The notes under the pieces are model-generated. The model saw only the letters and a program-made list of their open reading frames with translations. It was not told where the DNA came from and made no database searches. This document shows positions 15,849-22,472 of a stretch of DNA of 23,051 nt, in pieces (the stretch's first letter is position 1; each line of letters opens with the position of its first letter). Source of the DNA: a virus; IMG/VR virus record IMGVR_UViG_3300046721_000117, positions 1 to 23,051 of that record. One strand, 5' to 3'. A program made the position numbers and the translations under genes.

Positions 15849-17587
15849 CAATCGTTTACCGCACTGATGGCGCCTGGGGCAGCGGCAAGGGCAGCAACCT
15901 GTCGCCGGCCGAAGTCGACGGCAACTTCCACGATGTCGATACCCGCGTCACCACGATTGAGGACAACCCCGTCGAGCCGATCGCGCCGATCGCCATCAAC
16001 ATCGAGGGCTCCGCGTTCACGATGGGGCTGAGCAACGGCGACACGCTCGGCCCGATCGCGATCACCTATCCGATGCCGACCTGGCGCGGCAATTGGGCGC
16101 CGAGCATCGCCTACAACGAGATGGATTTCTTCATCGCGCCGGACGGCGGCCTCGGCGCGGTGATGATCCCGCACACCTCGGCCGCGACGTTCGATTGGGC
16201 GGCGATCGATACCGGCACCAGCCTGCCGGTTTATCGCAAGCTGATCGGTGGCAGCGGCAGCACGCTCGCGCTGGACGGGCTGACCGACGTGACGCTGACC
16301 AGCGTTACCAACGGGCAACTGCTCGCGTATGACGCCACCGCCGGCTATTGGAAGAACGCCACCATCGGCAGCGGCACCGGCACGGTGACCAGCGTTGCAA
16401 CCGGAGCCGGGTTGACCGGCGGGCCGGTGACCACGACCGGCACGATCTCTCTGGACACCATCGCCAATCAGCGGCTGCTTGCCAACATCAGCGGCAGCAC
16501 CGCGGTGCCGATCGCCAACACGATGACGGCAATTCTCGACGCGGTATTCGGCGCGGTGCGCGGCAACCTGCTCTATCGCGGCTCCGGCGGCTGGGCTTCA
16601 CTCACCCCCGGCACCGACGGCAACGTCTTGACGACGCACGGCACTAGCGCCGACCCGGCATGGGCGCCTGCGGCGGGCGGCGGCGCCAGCATCTCGATCA
16701 GCGACACGCCGCCGGGCTCGCCGACTGCCGGCGCGCTGTGGTGGGACAGCGTCGGCGGCCAATTATATCTCTTCTACAACGACGGCAGTTCGTCGCAATG
16801 GGTGCCCTCGAGCAACCAGCCGGGGCCAACGGGCGCGACAGGTGCCACGGGGCCGGCGGGACCATCGGGACCGTGGACGGTCGGCTCGATCCCGTTCGCG
16901 ACCACGACGAGCGCGCTCGGACAGGACAACGCCAATTTGTTTTTCGACGACACCAACAACCGTCTCGGCATCGGCACGACGGCGCCGTCGGACAGGCTGG
17001 ACGTAGGCGGCAACATCAAGATCGGCGCCACTGCGAACGACGGCGTTATCGGCTTTGGCAGTGGAGGCGCGGCGACGACGCAGGGGATCTATATCGGGCG
17101 CAATCTCGACAGCACGTCGGGTCTGAGCATTGGTGGCTATGGCGGCACTTTTTTCCATGCCGTGGACACCTGGAATGCACCAGGGGCGGTAAAAGCGATC
17201 ATCGACAATACCAATACTCGCAACCTTTCCGGCGCCTGGGCGGTCATCTCGGGGCTGGAAACCAAGCAGGATGTCGCGCCGTACACTCGTGGTCTTGATG
17301 CCCTGCTGAACCTCAATCCGGTCGAGTTCCGTTACCGCGCCGGCACCCCGTTTGCCGGGCCAGACGAGCCATCCAAGCCGCTCTTTGGGCTGATCGCCGA
17401 CGACGTCAGGCCGCATGTGCCGGAGATCGTCGGGCAAACGACAATGACCGTCGCTGGCAAGGAAGACGTGCCGGTCGACTGCCTGGAACCGGGCAACTTG
17501 ATTTACGCTCTCCTGAACGCGGTCAAGACATTGAAAGGGGAGATCGACGAATTGCGGGCGCAGTTGGCGCCGCAGGCGAGGCACTGA
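15845..17587 (+). CDS. Tail fibre with C-terminal S74 self-cleaving chaperone domain
   Basis: A 580-residue fibre starting in an ATGA overlap. Residues 1-40 carry 'LSPAEVDGNFHDVDTRV', a common phage-fibre attachment segment. Repetitive Gly/Thr-rich beta stretches follow, then a collagen-like GPTGATGATGPAGPSGP at about 327-343 and 'NRLGIGTTAPSDRLDVGGNI'. From Ser469 the last 112 residues are an intramolecular chaperone (peptidase S74): Ser469 and Lys474 keep the Ser-x4-Lys spacing, with 'GLIADDVRPHVPEIV' and a final helix (LLNAVKTLKGEIDELRAQL). The chaperone trimerises the fibre and then cuts itself off near Ser469. Unusually, Gly rather than Asp follows the Ser. Confidence 0.85.
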   Translation: MTIVYRTDGAWGSGKGSNLSPAEVDGNFHDVDTRVTTIEDNPVEPIAPIAINIEGSAFTMGLSNGDTLGPIAITYPMPTWRGNWAPSIAYNEMDFFIAPDGGLGAVMIPHTSAATFDWAAIDTGTSLPVYRKLIGGSGSTLALDGLTDVTLTSVTNGQLLAYDATAGYWKNATIGSGTGTVTSVATGAGLTGGPVTTTGTISLDTIANQRLLANISGSTAVPIANTMTAILDAVFGAVRGNLLYRGSGGWASLTPGTDGNVLTTHGTSADPAWAPAAGGGASISISDTPPGSPTAGALWWDSVGGQLYLFYNDGSSSQWVPSSNQPGPTGATGATGPAGPSGPWTVGSIPFATTTSALGQDNANLFFDDTNNRLGIGTTAPSDRLDVGGNIKIGATANDGVIGFGSGGAATTQGIYIGRNLDSTSGLSIGGYGGTFFHAVDTWNAPGAVKAIIDNTNTRNLSGAWAVISGLETKQDVAPYTRGLDALLNLNPVEFRYRAGTPFAGPDEPSKPLFGLIADDVRPHVPEIVGQTTMTVAGKEDVPVDCLEPGNLIYALLNAVKTLKGEIDELRAQLAPQARH

Positions 17588-18147
17588 TGGCGATCAATTT
17601 CCCCGACGCGCCGACCACCAACCAGATTTACACCGTCGGCGCCGCGTCGTGGAAATGGGACGGCGCCAAGTGGCTGGGCGTTAGCGGCGCTGGCGACGTT
17701 GTCGGGCCCGGCAGCGCGACTAGCGGCAACCTCGCAACCTACAACGGCACGACCGGCAAGCTGATCGCGGACGGCGGCACTAGCATTGCTACGCTGAAGC
17801 AGGAGGTGATCGAAGTCGCGGCCTCGGATGAGACGACGGCGCTAACCACCGGCACGGCGAAGCTAACCTTCCGCATGCCGTTTGCGCTGACCCTGACAGC
17901 GGTGCGCTCCAGCCTGACGACCGTCAGCAGCTCGGGCCTTGTCACCGTCGATATCAAAGAGAGCGGAACCACGATCCTATCGACGGCGCTATCGATCGAC
18001 GCGACGGAAAAGACCAGCACGACCGCAGCAACGCCCGCCGTGATCTCCGATGCCGCGCTCGCCGACGACGCCGAGATCACGATCGACATAACGGCTGCCG
18101 GGACCGGTGCCAAGGGGCTGAAGGTTACCCTAATCGGCACCCGCTGA
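17587..18147 (+). CDS. Fibre-associated structural protein
   Basis: A 186-residue protein with a TGATG start. The N-terminus 'INFPDAPTTNQIYTVGAASWKWDGAKW' is a short beta motif often found in phage tail fibre and appendage proteins. The C-terminal part (about 75-186) is Thr/Ala/Ser-rich beta structure (LTFRMPFALTLTAVRSSLTT). It lies between the S74 fibre and a LamG protein, so it is probably part of the same host-recognition appendage. I cannot assign a specific family to the second half. Confidence 0.6.
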   Translation: MAINFPDAPTTNQIYTVGAASWKWDGAKWLGVSGAGDVVGPGSATSGNLATYNGTTGKLIADGGTSIATLKQEVIEVAASDETTALTTGTAKLTFRMPFALTLTAVRSSLTTVSSSGLVTVDIKESGTTILSTALSIDATEKTSTTAATPAVISDAALADDAEITIDITAAGTGAKGLKVTLIGTR

Positions 18148-18848
18148 TGCTGCTCAATCCGTTTTGGTTTGCACCGACTGTCGCGACCGACCCAAATTTC
18201 GCCAGCGTCGTTCTGCTGTGCCATTTCGAGGGAGCAAATGGGGCGACCGGCGCGGCGGCGTTCGTCGATAGTTCATCGAAGGCTCACACGTTTTCCGCCG
18301 CGACGTTGTCGCTTACGACGGCTCAGCAGAAATTCGGGGTTTCATCGGTAGGTGCGACCGGCCAAAGCCTCGCGCTTTCGGACAGTGCCGATTGGGATCT
18401 TGGCGCCGGCCAATTCACCGTCGAGGTTTGGGCGCGGCCGACTACGGCCATCACCGGCATTGACGCATTGGTTGGGCAATACAGTTCCGGCTCGCAGAAT
18501 TGGTATTTAGGATTTAACGGTAACAACCTTGTGTTTACTTACAGCACGACCGGGACATCCAACGTGGCCGTATCCGGGGCATATACTGTAACATTAAACA
18601 CCTGGACTCATTTTGCCGCCGACCGGGACGCCAGCAATGTGCTCCGGGTTTACGCCAACGGGGTTGTGATTGCGTCGGCTACGGTGGCTGCGACATTTTT
18701 TAATTCCACGACGTTTTTAGCGATTGCCGATCTCTCGACCGGCACGAATACTTTCTTCGGTCAGCTTGATGATCTACGCATAACCAAAGGCGTTGCCCGC
18801 TATGCCGGCGCGTTTACGCCGCCCACGGCGCCATTTCCGAACGCATGA
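18147..18848 (+). CDS. LamG/concanavalin-like domain protein
   Basis: A 233-residue protein that is nearly all one LamG-like jelly roll (about 20-225): 'SVVLLCHFEGANGA' at the start, 'GQFTVEVWARPTT', 'TWTHFAADRDASNVLRVYANG', then the highly characteristic 'GQLDDLRITKGVARYAGAFT' ending. Such domains occur in phage receptor-binding and appendage proteins and bind carbohydrates. The start overlaps the previous stop (TGATG). Codon use is noticeably more AT-rich (for example TTT, TTA, AAC/AAT runs near 18500-18720) than its neighbours, suggesting recent acquisition. Confidence 0.82.
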   Translation: MLLNPFWFAPTVATDPNFASVVLLCHFEGANGATGAAAFVDSSSKAHTFSAATLSLTTAQQKFGVSSVGATGQSLALSDSADWDLGAGQFTVEVWARPTTAITGIDALVGQYSSGSQNWYLGFNGNNLVFTYSTTGTSNVAVSGAYTVTLNTWTHFAADRDASNVLRVYANGVVIASATVAATFFNSTTFLAIADLSTGTNTFFGQLDDLRITKGVARYAGAFTPPTAPFPNA

Positions 18849-19139
18849 ATGCCGGACAACCACGACCGCTTGATCTGGGCGACATTCGCGATGGTGGGCG
18901 TGCTCGTGGCTGTGTCCGGCATCGTGGTGTTCGGGAGCATCCTCTACTCCCCCGGCAGCGACAGCGCCGTAGGCAAGATGATCGAGGGCAGGATCATCTC
19001 TCGGGCGATCGTGCTGTTCCTGATCATCCCTACGATCACCATCCTATGCGTGCGCGACAAGATTTCCGGCGAGGCGACGCTGGCGGCGCTGTCGGCGATC
19101 GCCGGGTATGTCCTCGGCGGCGCCCAGGCAGGCCAGTAG
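18849..19139 (+). CDS. Candidate holin (small multi-span membrane protein)
   Basis: A 96-residue protein immediately after the LamG gene with no gap. Hydrophobic helices lie at about 8-32 (IWATFAMVGVLVAVSGIVV), 50-66 (RAIVLFLIIPTITILCV) and 75-90. The last gene of a late operon with two or three membrane helices is a frequent holin position. No endolysin follows, so the role is not proved; it may be another membrane protein. Confidence 0.6.
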   Translation: MPDNHDRLIWATFAMVGVLVAVSGIVVFGSILYSPGSDSAVGKMIEGRIISRAIVLFLIIPTITILCVRDKISGEATLAALSAIAGYVLGGAQAGQ

Positions 19140-19146
19140 CGTTGTT

Positions 19147-19398
19147 TCAGCGCGTGTTATAGGCCCGCCCCGGCGGGCCATAGCCGGGGTCTTGCGGGGC
19201 ACCAAAGGTCGAGTTGGGCGGCCCGTATCCATTGCCAGCCGGCCTCTCAGAGGTCGTGGATTGGCAGACCGACCTGCCCGGGGCAAGCTTGCACTTCGTT
19301 TCGGTGATCGTTCCGTTGCCGTTGTCTGCTGCAAAGGCCGGCAATGACGCGGCGGTGAGACAAGCCACGATAGCTGCTGATAAAATCCGGTAAGCCAT
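19147..19398 (-). CDS. Small exported protein, possible lysogenic-conversion gene
   Basis: An 83-residue protein read leftward, toward the late operon end. It has a clear signal peptide (MAYRILSAAIVACLTAASLPAFA, shown in part, cleavage near residue 23), then a mature chain of about 60 residues with two Cys (KCKLAPGRSVC) and a Gly/Pro-rich tail in which GYGPP occurs twice. GAGG sits 7 bases before the ATG. It is isolated, in opposite orientation to its left neighbour and separated by att DNA from its right neighbour, which fits a cargo ('moron') gene expressed in the lysogen. Function unknown. Confidence 0.68.
   Translation of the reverse strand: MAYRILSAAIVACLTAASLPAFAADNGNGTITETKCKLAPGRSVCQSTTSERPAGNGYGPPNSTFGAPQDPGYGPPGRAYNTR
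19162..19179. repeat. GC palindrome at the convergent junction
   Basis: GGCCCGCC at 19162-19169 and GGCGGGCC at 19172-19179 form an almost perfect palindrome with a 2-base centre (effectively a 7-bp stem and 4-base loop). It lies 22 bases after the late operon's last stop and inside the exported-protein gene near its 3' end. It lacks a T-tract. It may act as a two-way transcription stop or may just be coding for the Gly/Pro-rich tail. Confidence 0.35.
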
Positions 19399-19401
19399 GA
19401 T

Positions 19402-19418
19402 CGAACCTCATACGTTCG
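19402..19418. repeat. Short inverted repeat over the exported-gene leader
   Basis: CGAAC at 19402-19406 pairs with GTTCG at 19414-19418. On the minus-strand transcript the loop contains most of the GAGG ribosome binding site of the 19147-19398 gene. It could be a small operator or an RNA hairpin that influences translation; the stem is short. Confidence 0.3.
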
Positions 19419-19573
19419 GTTGCGGTGAGGCGTCGGGTGGGTGGCAATGCCCGCCTGGCGCCGCCTTCAAAGATAGGCGCCCGAGCGACGCGCCGGCTTG
19501 ATAGCGCCGGCCAAAAGATTGATTTGAGCGGCCACGCCCGGCAAGCTTGGCATACCGACCCGCCGCCGAGGGC

Positions 19574-19580
19574 TTTTACA
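19574..19580 (+). repeat. Candidate integrase arm-type site, left (P) arm
   Basis: TTTTACA, identical to three heptamers on the right side of the tRNA-Phe fragment and in the same orientation. It lies about 47 bases left of the core. In this GC-rich region a repeated T-rich heptamer stands out. Confidence 0.5.
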
Positions 19581-19593
19581 TTCGGCATCTCGG

Positions 19594-19606
19594 TAAGTGT
19601 TTGATT
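19594..19606 (-). promoter_or_regulatory. Candidate IHF site between P arm and core
   Basis: The 13 bases read TAAGTGTTTGATT, a full match to the reverse complement of the IHF consensus WATCAANNNNTTR. It lies between the left arm heptamer and the att core, where a bend is needed to bring arm-bound integrase to the core, as at lambda attP. Confidence 0.5.
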
Positions 19607-19626
19607 GCACGTTAAGAAACCTGCAC

Positions 19627-19671
19627 CTGAAAATCCGTGTGTCGGTGGTTCAATTCCGCCCCTGGGCACCA
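19627..19671 (+). other. attP core: 3' half of tRNA-Phe (anticodon loop to CCA)
   Basis: The fragment starts at the anticodon loop CTGAAAA (GAA anticodon at 19629-19631, Phe). It continues through TCCGT, then the T arm (GGTGG, loop TTCAATT, CCGCC, with one G-U pair), the acceptor strand CCTGGGC, A and CCA ending at 19671. The 5' half (acceptor GCCCAGG-type strand, D arm, 5' anticodon stem) is absent upstream. Temperate phages that integrate into tRNA genes carry just such a 3' portion in attP, so that integration rebuilds an intact tRNA. Adjacent integrase supports this. Confidence 0.85.
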
Positions 19672-19708
19672 AGTTTTTCAAGGAGTTATCGGGTGAGGCC
19701 AATATCAA

Positions 19709-19739
19709 TTTTACACCATTTTACAAAATTGGTTTTACA
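19709..19739 (+). repeat. Three tandem candidate arm-type sites, right (P') arm
   Basis: TTTTACA occurs at 19709-19715, 19719-19725 and 19733-19739, spaced 10 and 14 bases apart, between the att core and the integrase stop. Same-strand tandem sites near one helical turn apart are how lambda-type P' arms are built. With the left copy at 19574 this makes four identical heptamers in about 170 bases. Confidence 0.6.
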
Positions 19740-19759
19740 GCCAGAACACAATGGAAACA

Positions 19760-20833
19760 TTACCCCCGCGGATTGAGCCGGAGGATGGCCGCCTCGCCGA
19801 GTTCGTCGCGGTTGGCCTCCTGCGAGTAAAGCGTCGCCATCGCCAGCGTCCGTTGGCCGAGCATGGCGGCGATCTCGTGCGGCGAGGCGCCGAGTTCGGC
19901 CAGGGTCGAGGCCGCGGTGTGGCGCAGCCCGTGGAAGGTCAGGCCCGGCATCACCTCGCCCGCGACTTCCAGCTTGTGAATCAGCTTCCACAGCATGGTG
20001 CGAAAGCCGTCGGGCGTGTACGGTTCGCCCCGCGATCCCAGCACCAGTTGTAGATGCTTAACACCGTCCCCGGCCGCTGTTGCTGCCAGAGCTTCGTCGA
20101 GGATGGCGCGCAACTGCGGCGCCGCGGGAAGCCGGATCGGCGCCCCGGTCTTGCCCTGCACCCAGGTCAGGCGCTCGCCGTCGTAATTGAGCCGGGTCGC
20201 CCGCAGCACGTCGCCCTCGCGCATGCCGGCGAACATGCCCAACCCGATCGCGACCTTGAGTCCCCCGGCGGCCGTGCCCAGCACGACATCGCACTCGTAA
20301 GGAGCCCAGCGTCGATTCGCCTTCGGCGTCCCGTGCGGACGCTTGATCTTCAGCCGCTTGTCGGCGAGCGGGTTGACGTCGATGTAGCCGTAGAGCGTCG
20401 CCCAGTTCAGCACCAGACGCAGCACCGTGACGCAGTAATTCGCGAAATGCCGCTTGTGCTTCTCGGCCGCGACGTTGCGTATTTCAAGCGCGTCCTTGAC
20501 CTTGAAATTCAGCACCAGCTTCCGCTCGGCACCGGGGCGCAGGAACAGAAATATCTTCTCGTAGTCGGCGCGCGTCCGAATCGCGAGGCCGCGAAACTCC
20601 GGGCTCCTGCGGTATGCTTCGAAGAGACTGGCGAGAGTGCCGCGCAGCGGTGTGTCGGCAGGGCGGCCGGTGCCGTTGAGGCGATCGACTTCGGCCAGGA
20701 ACTCAGGCGAGCCGATTTCGGCGGTGAGGCGGGTCTTGGTCTTGCGGTGATAGGCGCGGGTGACCCCGTCTTTTTTGTTGGTGATCAGTTGGACGCCGGG
20801 ATAGCTCCGGGCGTTATTGGCAAGCATAGCCAT
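19760..20833 (-). CDS. int: Tyrosine recombinase integrase
   Basis: A 357-residue integrase. The start at 20833 is chosen because GGAGG lies 8 bases upstream (minus strand); a frame open to 20944 has only a TTG there. The N-terminal part has an arm-binding-like region (NARSYPGVQLITNKKDG) and a core-binding SAM-like domain at about 60-160. The catalytic domain has Arg205 (GMREGD), Lys228 (VQGKTGAP), His301 and Arg304 (FHGLRHTAAS) and Tyr336 (ATLYSQEANR). The usual His of the 'LGH' motif is Gln327 here (LGQ). It would recombine the adjacent att core with the host tRNA-Phe gene, helped by the excisionase-like protein for the reverse reaction. Confidence 0.93.
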   Translation of the reverse strand: MAMLANNARSYPGVQLITNKKDGVTRAYHRKTKTRLTAEIGSPEFLAEVDRLNGTGRPADTPLRGTLASLFEAYRRSPEFRGLAIRTRADYEKIFLFLRPGAERKLVLNFKVKDALEIRNVAAEKHKRHFANYCVTVLRLVLNWATLYGYIDVNPLADKRLKIKRPHGTPKANRRWAPYECDVVLGTAAGGLKVAIGLGMFAGMREGDVLRATRLNYDGERLTWVQGKTGAPIRLPAAPQLRAILDEALAATAAGDGVKHLQLVLGSRGEPYTPDGFRTMLWKLIHKLEVAGEVMPGLTFHGLRHTAASTLAELGASPHEIAAMLGQRTLAMATLYSQEANRDELGEAAILRLNPRG

Positions 20834-20841
20834 GTGTCGAG

Positions 20842-20846
20842 CCTCC
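20842..20846 (-). promoter_or_regulatory. Ribosome binding site that sets the integrase start
   Basis: GGAGG on the minus strand, 8 bases before ATG 20833. It decides among three close ATGs (20848, 20833, 20827) in favour of 20833. Confidence 0.65.
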
Positions 20847-20922
20847 ATCTCGATGCGTGGTTCAGGCGGCGGCGGGTGAGTCCAAGCACCTGCCGTCGCC
20901 GTCTCTATAGCATGAGTGACGC

Positions 20923-21174
20923 TCAACGCAGCGCCTTTGACCAATCAACGCCGTCGTCGGATTGCATCTCGGCAATCCCCGATTGGCGATCGAGCCAACG
21001 GTCGAGCGCCCGCAGATCGTAAAGATTGCGGTTGCCAAATACCCGCAACGGCGGAATGCCGACCCGTGCCTCGAAATTTTCCGGGCCGACCCCGCAATAA
21101 GCCGACGCCTGTTCCTTGGTCAAAAGGCGCGGGGTCATTCCCGGCGGCAATCTGCTGTGGTGATCGCGGGACAT
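20923..21174 (-). CDS. Excisionase/AlpA-like DNA-binding protein
   Basis: An 83-residue protein with a MerR-like/HTH_17 winged-helix pattern at about 15-60: 'RLLTKEQASAYCGVGPENFE', the Pro-Pro turn, then 'VFGNRNLYDLRALDRWLD'. Such proteins act as recombination directionality factors or small regulators. ATG 21174 follows the previous stop by 5 bases; a longer frame from 21216 would overlap the upstream gene. Location next to integrase makes excisionase the most likely role, but regulator of int is also possible. Confidence 0.78.
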   Translation of the reverse strand: MSRDHHSRLPPGMTPRLLTKEQASAYCGVGPENFEARVGIPPLRVFGNRNLYDLRALDRWLDRQSGIAEMQSDDGVDWSKALR

Positions 21175-21178
21175 CGGC

Positions 21179-21376
21179 CTAGCCTGAACCGCGTTCGAGT
21201 CCAAAGATCGAGGCAATCCGGCGCTCGATCGCGTGCCGCAGCAGCATCAACTCGCTTTCGCGGGCGTGGACCGCTTCCAGCAACCGCTCCAAGTCGTCGG
21301 CCCCCAGACCGAACCCGCTAACGACGACGCCGAGCGCCTCGGCGCGCTCGAATAGATGAGATGAACGGCTCGTCAT
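21179..21376 (-). CDS. Small helical phage protein, unknown
   Basis: A 65-residue protein. ATG 21376 overlaps the stop of the YkgJ-like gene (ATGA), which is why it is preferred to 21406. Most of the chain is predicted helical and charged ('DDLERLLEAVHARESELMLLRHAIERRIA', split here over residues 27-55), possibly a short coiled coil. I recognise no family. Confidence 0.55.
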   Translation of the reverse strand: MTSRSSHLFERAEALGVVVSGFGLGADDLERLLEAVHARESELMLLRHAIERRIASIFGLERGSG

Positions 21377-21978
21377 TTCTGCGCGCTCAGTTGCGCCGCG
21401 CGCCAATACCGCTCACCCACGCTCATCCCTACCTCTTGGTCGGGCGTGGGAGGCGTCGGCGGTCCCATCGTCAATCGACCGTCGCCGTCGCGGAACAATA
21501 GGCGGGCGAGCTGCTGCTGGCTCTTGTCCGGAGCCATATCCCAGATGACGCCCATGCCGGCGTCGATCACTGCAAGGATCAGCGCGTGCGCAGGCTGACG
21601 CTGAAAATCCTCCTCGTGCCCCGGCAGCACCCAGAACCGCACGACCGCCATTTCCTTGCCCTCGACCCACACGAGGTCTTGCATCGGGTCGACAACCACG
21701 CCGCAGCGGTCGGGCCGCAGATCAGCCGCCCAGTCGGCGCCAAGCCAGCCACATATCCACATTCGACAGGACGGGGGCCGCTTCTCATAGATCGAACAAC
21801 CCGTATGGATCGAGGGGAGCGAGTGGAGATGCGGGCAGCGTTTCCACGCTGGCAACCCGATCTCCTTGACCGGCAGTGACGAGCAGCACGCGGTACAGCC
21901 GGCGCAGGTCTTGCCGGGGTACGGCCGCAAATTGTCCATTAGCTCGACAGCCGCGGCAACGCGATCTTTGGTTTTCAT
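21373..21978 (-). CDS. YkgJ-like CxxCxxCC metal-binding protein
   Basis: A 201-residue protein with the cysteine signature of the YkgJ/UPF0153 family: Cys25, Cys28, Cys31 and Cys32 (CAGCTACC), Cys48 (KRCPH), Cys61 (TGCSIYEKRPPSC), Cys71 and Cys76. The family is thought to bind zinc or an iron-sulfur cluster; its biochemical role is poorly known. The C-terminal 110 residues (from about GVVVDPMQDLVWVEGKE) are an additional region that may be family-specific. The start overlaps the upstream stop (ATGA). It is a phage early-operon gene, between a conserved-looking unknown and small genes near int/xis. Confidence 0.8.
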   Translation of the reverse strand: MKTKDRVAAAVELMDNLRPYPGKTCAGCTACCSSLPVKEIGLPAWKRCPHLHSLPSIHTGCSIYEKRPPSCRMWICGWLGADWAADLRPDRCGVVVDPMQDLVWVEGKEMAVVRFWVLPGHEEDFQRQPAHALILAVIDAGMGVIWDMAPDKSQQQLARLLFRDGDGRLTMGPPTPPTPDQEVGMSVGERYWRAAQLSAQK

Positions 21979-22472
21979 GCCGCCTCCGCTACCGCGGTGA
22001 TCGGCGCGACGAGCGAGGCGATGTAGCCGAGGACTGCGTCCTTCGATGCCCCGAACGTCTGGCGGTCCATCGCCCGCGCGCTCTGGGACCGGGCCGTCAG
22101 CATGACGACCGTGGAGGCGGACACATTCACCACCGCATATTCGTCAATAGGCCGCAGGAAAGCCGCAACGCGCAGAGCTTCGGCGTGGGATCGGCACTCC
22201 ATCGAGCGCTGGTCACAGTACCCGGTCATGCATAGCGCGTGTTTCCGGAGATGATCCGGCGACGGGAAACGCTCGGCGAGATGCGCCGGCAGCTTGTCGA
22301 AGGCGTCGTTGATAGTGGCGAAATAATGCGCCTGGCTGGCGGGCGAGCGATCCATCCACGGCTCGAGGCGATAGGTCCGCCCGAGCTGGAACGCCTTCTC
22401 GGCGGCGCGCGAATCAAGCGGCAGCATACCGATGCCGGTCCACCGAAACACCAGAGCCGGCGGGCTAGGCAC
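21975..22472 (-). CDS. Early phage protein next to ERF, unknown family
   Basis: A 165-residue protein if started at GTG 22472, which overlaps the ERF stop by 8 bases; ATG 22499 (35-base overlap) and ATG 22430 are alternatives. 'LVFRWTGIGMLPLDSRAAEKAF' is followed by an acidic/aromatic middle ('YRLEPWMDRSPASQAHYFATINDAFDKLP', split over residues 35-63) and 'LRKHALCMTGYCD'. The end is hydrophobic and Ala-rich. It looks like a globular phage recombination-operon protein, but I cannot name a family. Gene neighbours suggest DNA metabolism. Confidence 0.6.
   Translation of the reverse strand: MPSPPALVFRWTGIGMLPLDSRAAEKAFQLGRTYRLEPWMDRSPASQAHYFATINDAFDKLPAHLAERFPSPDHLRKHALCMTGYCDQRSMECRSHAEALRVAAFLRPIDEYAVVNVSASTVVMLTARSQSARAMDRQTFGASKDAVLGYIASLVAPITAVAEAA

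Noticed and set aside
14661-15851. Long leftward frame opposite the lectin-fold protein
   Set aside because: Composition typical of GC-driven antisense frames; crosses two real gene boundaries.
19108-19347. Rightward frame over the exported-protein gene
   Set aside because: Arg-rich, overlaps the holin candidate's end, while the minus strand has a signal peptide and ribosome site.
19492-19511. GCCGGC inverted repeat in the att spacer as a terminator
   Set aside because: Six-base stem with an 8-base loop and no T-tract; common by chance in GC-rich DNA.
19560-19671. Complete tRNA-Phe gene
   Set aside because: Only the part from the anticodon loop to CCA is present; no D arm or 5' acceptor strand precedes it, so it is an att fragment.
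20054-21022. Rightward frame opposite integrase and excisionase
   Set aside because: The integrase has all catalytic residues on the other strand; this frame has no domain features.
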